Assembly: GCA_944391115.1 (NCBI GenBank)
Contig: CALXSJ010000009.1
Location: 1-64,000, forward strand
DNA from: an uncultured Victivallales bacterium
GTDB lineage: Bacteria; Verrucomicrobiota; Lentisphaeria; Victivallales; UBA1829
Length of the DNA stretch: 64,000 nucleotides
Direction: 5' to 3'
Shown here: positions 61,288-64,000 of the stretch, piece after piece
Numbering within the stretch: the first letter of the stretch is position 1
Layout of the letters: each line of letters begins with the position of its first letter
Notes under the pieces: model-generated
The model's input: the letters and a program-made list of their open reading frames with translations, nothing else
What the model was told of the DNA's origin: nothing
The model's database searches: none
Translations under genes and position numbers: made by a program

Positions 61288-61582
61288 AGCTGCGCAATTA
61301 AAAAAATAATTTGCAAAGCAAATTATGATTCGTGCTCTCCTCTCAGTCCTGCCGCGGTCCAGCTGCGTAAGCTGGTCGTGCGGAGCACGAAACAAAAATT
61401 GCTGCGCAAAAAACTGCGGTCATTGCCTCAGAGAAAAATCCTTTTTTTTATTCTTTTCTTTTTTTTTATTTTCATTGCTGCGCAAGAAAATATTTCGCAG
61501 CTCCGCGCGACCAGCGTCTCGCCGCTGGACCGCGACAAGGGCCAACGGCCCTTGACCCCGAGAAAAATGCTCTGCATTTTTC
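61288..61582 (+). repeat. Composite hairpin repeat, copy C, inside the cobalamin operon
   Basis: Left to right it has a stem ATAATTTG (61306-61313)/CAAATTAT (61319-61326); the GATTCGTGCTCTCCTC block; CCAGCT-GCGTA-AGCTGG; an insert with two ATTGCTGCGCAA copies (61398-61409 and 61474-61485) flanking a pyrimidine tract; then the stem CCAGCG/CGCTGG, CAAGGGCC (61536-61543)/GGCCCTTG (61547-61554) and GAAAAATGC (61562-61570)/GCATTTTTC (61574-61582). The stems match copy B exactly and the loops do not. It ends six bases before the cbiFG stop codon. No protein can be supported in this space. Confidence 0.85.
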
Positions 61583-61588
61583 CGTTTC

Positions 61589-63397
61589 CTACAGGGCTGT
61601 TTTTTTCATCTGTCGCGCGACGGCGACCGTCACCGACCCGCAGACCGTCTTTCCCGTCACCAGAGCTGCGTCCTTCCCCGCCGCAAGCAGAGACGCCGCC
61701 TCCGAAACCGAATGGATGCCCAGATGTTTCATCGCATATTCCGAAGGATGCTCCACCTTCTGCGCATTCAACTTTTTCTTTGAGAAAAAACGCAGTTTCT
61801 TTCCCGTCTCGCGCGCAAATTCCAGCAATCCCTTCTCCTCTCTCTTGAGATCCGCGCTCGCAAAACCTTCCACGCAATCCATCAGAACCCCGGAGCGCTT
61901 CAGCACTTCCGCCACCGCCGCTCTCAACGCCGCAATGCCCGTTCCCTTCCGGCACCCGATCCCGAGGAAAAAACGCGGCGCCTCCATCCGGAGCACGGTT
62001 TCCGTTCCCGGAACTGAAACGGAAATATCACGGCTCTCCCCTCCAAAAACAATCCGTGCGTCATCCGCGTAGAAACGGTCATACAGCACGCGCGGCATCC
62101 TCACTTCCACACGCCCGTTTTCCAGCAGATGCGAACTCACCTTCAGGATCGCTCCCGGATTGCTCACGCGATAATGGAAGCGGGAGGCGAGCTCGTCGAA
62201 CGCCGTCATTCCGCGCACGTCGCTGGCGGTCGTCACGACCGCCTTTCCGCCCGTGATCCGCGCAACATCCGAAGCCAGACGGTTTGCGCCGCCGATGTGA
62301 CCGCTCAGCAGACTGACCGCATAGTCCCCGCGCTCGTCGCAGACCACCACCGCCGGATCCGATGTCTTGCTTCCGCACAACGGCGCGATATGCCTGACCA
62401 CAATGCCCGCCGCCATCACCATGACAAATCCGCGGTAAATCCCCCACGCCTGCGCAATCGCCTGTTTCGACCTTCCGTCCGGATAAATGACGCGGCGGTG
62501 TTCCGGAACAAGCGACGCATATTTTTCCGGCACGAACACATCGGCTTCCGTGAGCCCGGAAGCAATCTCCAGCGCCTTGGCGATTCCTTCGCGCGTCATG
62601 CCGAACACCGCGCATTTCCCCCGGAACGGCTCCGTTCCGGCAGCGGCGCGGTAACCGTGCGCAAAGTTGCGGTCGTAAAGAGACGAGAGTCCGCCCTGTT
62701 CGCGGTTCAGCGCCTTCCCGACCACGATCATCGCCTGACGCTTGATCCCGGCTTCCGCGACGCGTTCGGCAATATCCGCCAGCGTGCCGCGCACGATTTT
62801 CTCATTCTCCCAGCTTGCGCGGTAGACGACGGCAACCGGTGTATCCTCCGGACGGCCCGCCGCGCGCAGTTTTCCGATCAGCGCACGCATGTTCCCCGCG
62901 CTCAGGAAGATGCACATCGTGCAGTCATGCGCGGCAAGGGAGGGAAGCGCCTCCTTCTCCGGCACCGGCGTGCGGCCCGCGTCGCGGGTCATGATGACGC
63001 TCATGCTCAGTCCCGGCATCGTGTATTCCGTCTTCAGCGCGGCGGCCGCGGCGAACGCGCTGCTCACGCCGGGCACGACTTCATAGGGTATATCCTGTTT
63101 ATCCAGTTCGCGGTACTGCTCGGACACCGCCCCGTACATCGCGGGATCTCCGGTATGCAGACGCACCACACTCTTCCCCGCATGATACCCATTGCACAAC
63201 AGCGCAAGCACCTCATCCAGGGAAAGTTTCGCACTGTTGACCAGTTCCGCGTTCCGCGCGTAGTCCAGCAGTTTCTCATTCACCAGCGAACCGGCGTAAA
63301 CCACCAGGTCCGCACGCTTCAGCGCCTCCGCCCCGCGGACCGTAATCAGATCCGGCGCGCCGGGACCCGCGCCGACAAATGTAATTTTTCCGTTCAT
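61589..63397 (-). CDS. cbiFG: Fused cobalt-precorrin-4 methyltransferase and cobalt-precorrin-5A hydrolase
   Basis: 602 aa in two parts. Residues 1 to about 250 are CbiF/CobM: the SAM-binding GAGPGAPDLITVRGAEAL, VVRLHTGDPAMYGAV near residue 75 and MTRDAGRTPVPEKE near residue 137. Residues about 265-600 are CbiG: FGMTREGIAKALEIA, YRGFVMVMAAGIVVRHIAPLC near residue 345, SLLSGHIGGANRLA near residue 390 and a C-terminal FLGIGCRKGTG...VTGKTVCGSVTVA domain. They act at consecutive steps of the anaerobic corrin-ring pathway: C11 methylation, then ring-A lactone opening. The start at 63397 overlaps the upstream gene by four bases with AGGGG as ribosome site. Confidence 0.92.
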   Translation of the reverse strand: MNGKITFVGAGPGAPDLITVRGAEALKRADLVVYAGSLVNEKLLDYARNAELVNSAKLSLDEVLALLCNGYHAGKSVVRLHTGDPAMYGAVSEQYRELDKQDIPYEVVPGVSSAFAAAAALKTEYTMPGLSMSVIMTRDAGRTPVPEKEALPSLAAHDCTMCIFLSAGNMRALIGKLRAAGRPEDTPVAVVYRASWENEKIVRGTLADIAERVAEAGIKRQAMIVVGKALNREQGGLSSLYDRNFAHGYRAAAGTEPFRGKCAVFGMTREGIAKALEIASGLTEADVFVPEKYASLVPEHRRVIYPDGRSKQAIAQAWGIYRGFVMVMAAGIVVRHIAPLCGSKTSDPAVVVCDERGDYAVSLLSGHIGGANRLASDVARITGGKAVVTTASDVRGMTAFDELASRFHYRVSNPGAILKVSSHLLENGRVEVRMPRVLYDRFYADDARIVFGGESRDISVSVPGTETVLRMEAPRFFLGIGCRKGTGIAALRAAVAEVLKRSGVLMDCVEGFASADLKREEKGLLEFARETGKKLRFFSKKKLNAQKVEHPSEYAMKHLGIHSVSEAASLLAAGKDAALVTGKTVCGSVTVAVARQMKKTAL

Positions 63398-64000
63398 AAA
63401 TCCCCTTTCTTCGCAAAAACCGCAAGCGTGACCGGATTCTCCGCCCTGCAGCAGAAGCTTCCGGCAAGCGGAAGAGCGCGGGCGACATTCAGCGTCAGAA
63501 GCTCGCGCCGGTATTCCTGCAATACGCTCGACAGGACGCAGACGCTCCCGACAAGAACCGCCGTCGCGGCAAGGACCCCTCCGGGAGCCAGGCGCGCAAA
63601 GGATTGTTTCAGAATCTCTTCCAGCTCCGCCCCGCCGCCTCCGGCAAAGACGAAATCCGGGTCGGGAAGCTCTTTTTCCTTTTCGGAAAACGCCCCTTCG
63701 CAGAGATGATAGTTTTCGAGATTCTCCCGCTCGGCGTTGCAGCGGATATTCGCCGCGCGGGAGCCGGAGCGTTCGACGGCGTAAACCTGAAGCGCGGGAC
63801 ACAGCCCCGCCGCCTCCAGTCCGACCGAACCGCTGCCCGCGCCGACATCCCACATCACGCCGGCATGCAGGCGCAGTTTGGAGAGAATGACTGCGCGCAC
63901 CTCCGGATGCGTAATCACATTGCCGTCATGCACATACGACGCATCATCCAGTCCAAGAGGCAGCTCCGGCGCGTTGGAAGAGGGAAACAGGACGAGAATC
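63394..64000 (-). CDS. cbiET: Cobalt-precorrin C5/C15 methyltransferase CbiET, C-terminal part (cut by window edge)
   Basis: 202 codons are visible and the frame stays open to the right edge. The first visible residues (ILVLFPSSNAPELPLGLDD) resemble the end of CbiE just before the joint to CbiT, so this is most likely a CbiET/CobL-type fusion and not a separate CbiT starting at the GTG at 63933. The CbiT part has GNVITHPEVRAVILSKL, the SAM site WDVGAGSGSVGLEA, FVFAGGGG and a C-terminal NPVTLAVFAKKG. It methylates C15 and decarboxylates the acetate on C12. It overlaps cbiFG by four bases. Confidence 0.88.
   Translation of the reverse strand, partial: ILVLFPSSNAPELPLGLDDASYVHDGNVITHPEVRAVILSKLRLHAGVMWDVGAGSGSVGLEAAGLCPALQVYAVERSGSRAANIRCNAERENLENYHLCEGAFSEKEKELPDPDFVFAGGGGAELEEILKQSFARLAPGGVLAATAVLVGSVCVLSSVLQEYRRELLTLNVARALPLAGSFCCRAENPVTLAVFAKKGDL

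Noticed and set aside
1-64000. tRNA, rRNA, CRISPR array, transposase or phage genes
   Set aside because: Intergenic spaces were read on both strands and no such pattern was recognised; the only repeats are the composite hairpin element and the 18-bp linker repeats.

Overview
The window (64 kb, roughly 57% G+C) looks like chromosomal DNA of a Gram-negative, anaerobic, glycan-degrading bacterium of the PVC superphylum, most probably Lentisphaerota (Victivallales-like). This is inferred from three H-X9-DG prepilin-like proteins, DUF4838 and DUF4380 proteins, many secreted carbohydrate-active proteins, a WaaG-like LPS glycosyltransferase, an indolepyruvate oxidoreductase and the anaerobic cobalamin pathway. 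No species call is possible from the sequence alone.

Layout. 0.2-4.1 kb: iorA-iorB-paaK-ACT operon for aryl-pyruvate/aryl-acetate interconversion, ending in a terminator that faces the terminator of carB (4.3-7.5 kb, minus). 8.1-14.8 kb: operon of a 1268-aa secreted glycosidase-like protein, a prepilin-like protein and a secreted SGNH hydrolase. 15.0-19.8 kb: aldehyde dehydrogenase, waaG, a DUF4380 protein and a tRNA-dihydrouridine synthase. 19.9-22.7 kb: pyrR-pyrB-pyrC with overlapping ATGA junctions. 22.8-28.5 kb (minus): a lactonase-fold protein, then the pstS-C-A-B-phoU phosphate operon. 28.9-32.3 kb: two paralogous secretin-like proteins.

32.5-49.5 kb is the main accessory region. Two AraC-family regulators sit at its outer edges and point outwards. 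Each is divergent from a prepilin-like gene that heads an inward-running operon of mostly secreted glycan-active proteins (DUF4838; GH29 fucosidase, SGNH lipoprotein, kelch-like protein, TIM-barrel glycosidase and others), and the two operons converge at 38.2 kb. One arm carries a recombination scar: the 5' end of a second DUF4838 gene is joined out of frame to the 3' end of a second prepilin gene.

49.5-55.8 kb: MATE transporter, a tandem chagasin-like inhibitor, a ynbE-ydbL pair, M20 amidohydrolase, phosphoglycolate phosphatase-like HAD enzyme and tsaD. 56.0-64.0 kb (minus): a cobalamin operon, cbiET (cut by the window edge)-cbiFG-[repeat]-cbiA-cbiB-cobC-cobU-cobT-cobS.

The most unusual non-coding signal is a dispersed composite repeat present at 1-114, 28551-28860 and 61288-61582. 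It is made of several hairpins whose stems are identical between copies while their loops differ. It lies only between genes, once inside the cobalamin operon. I saw no rRNA, tRNA, CRISPR array, transposase or prophage gene.
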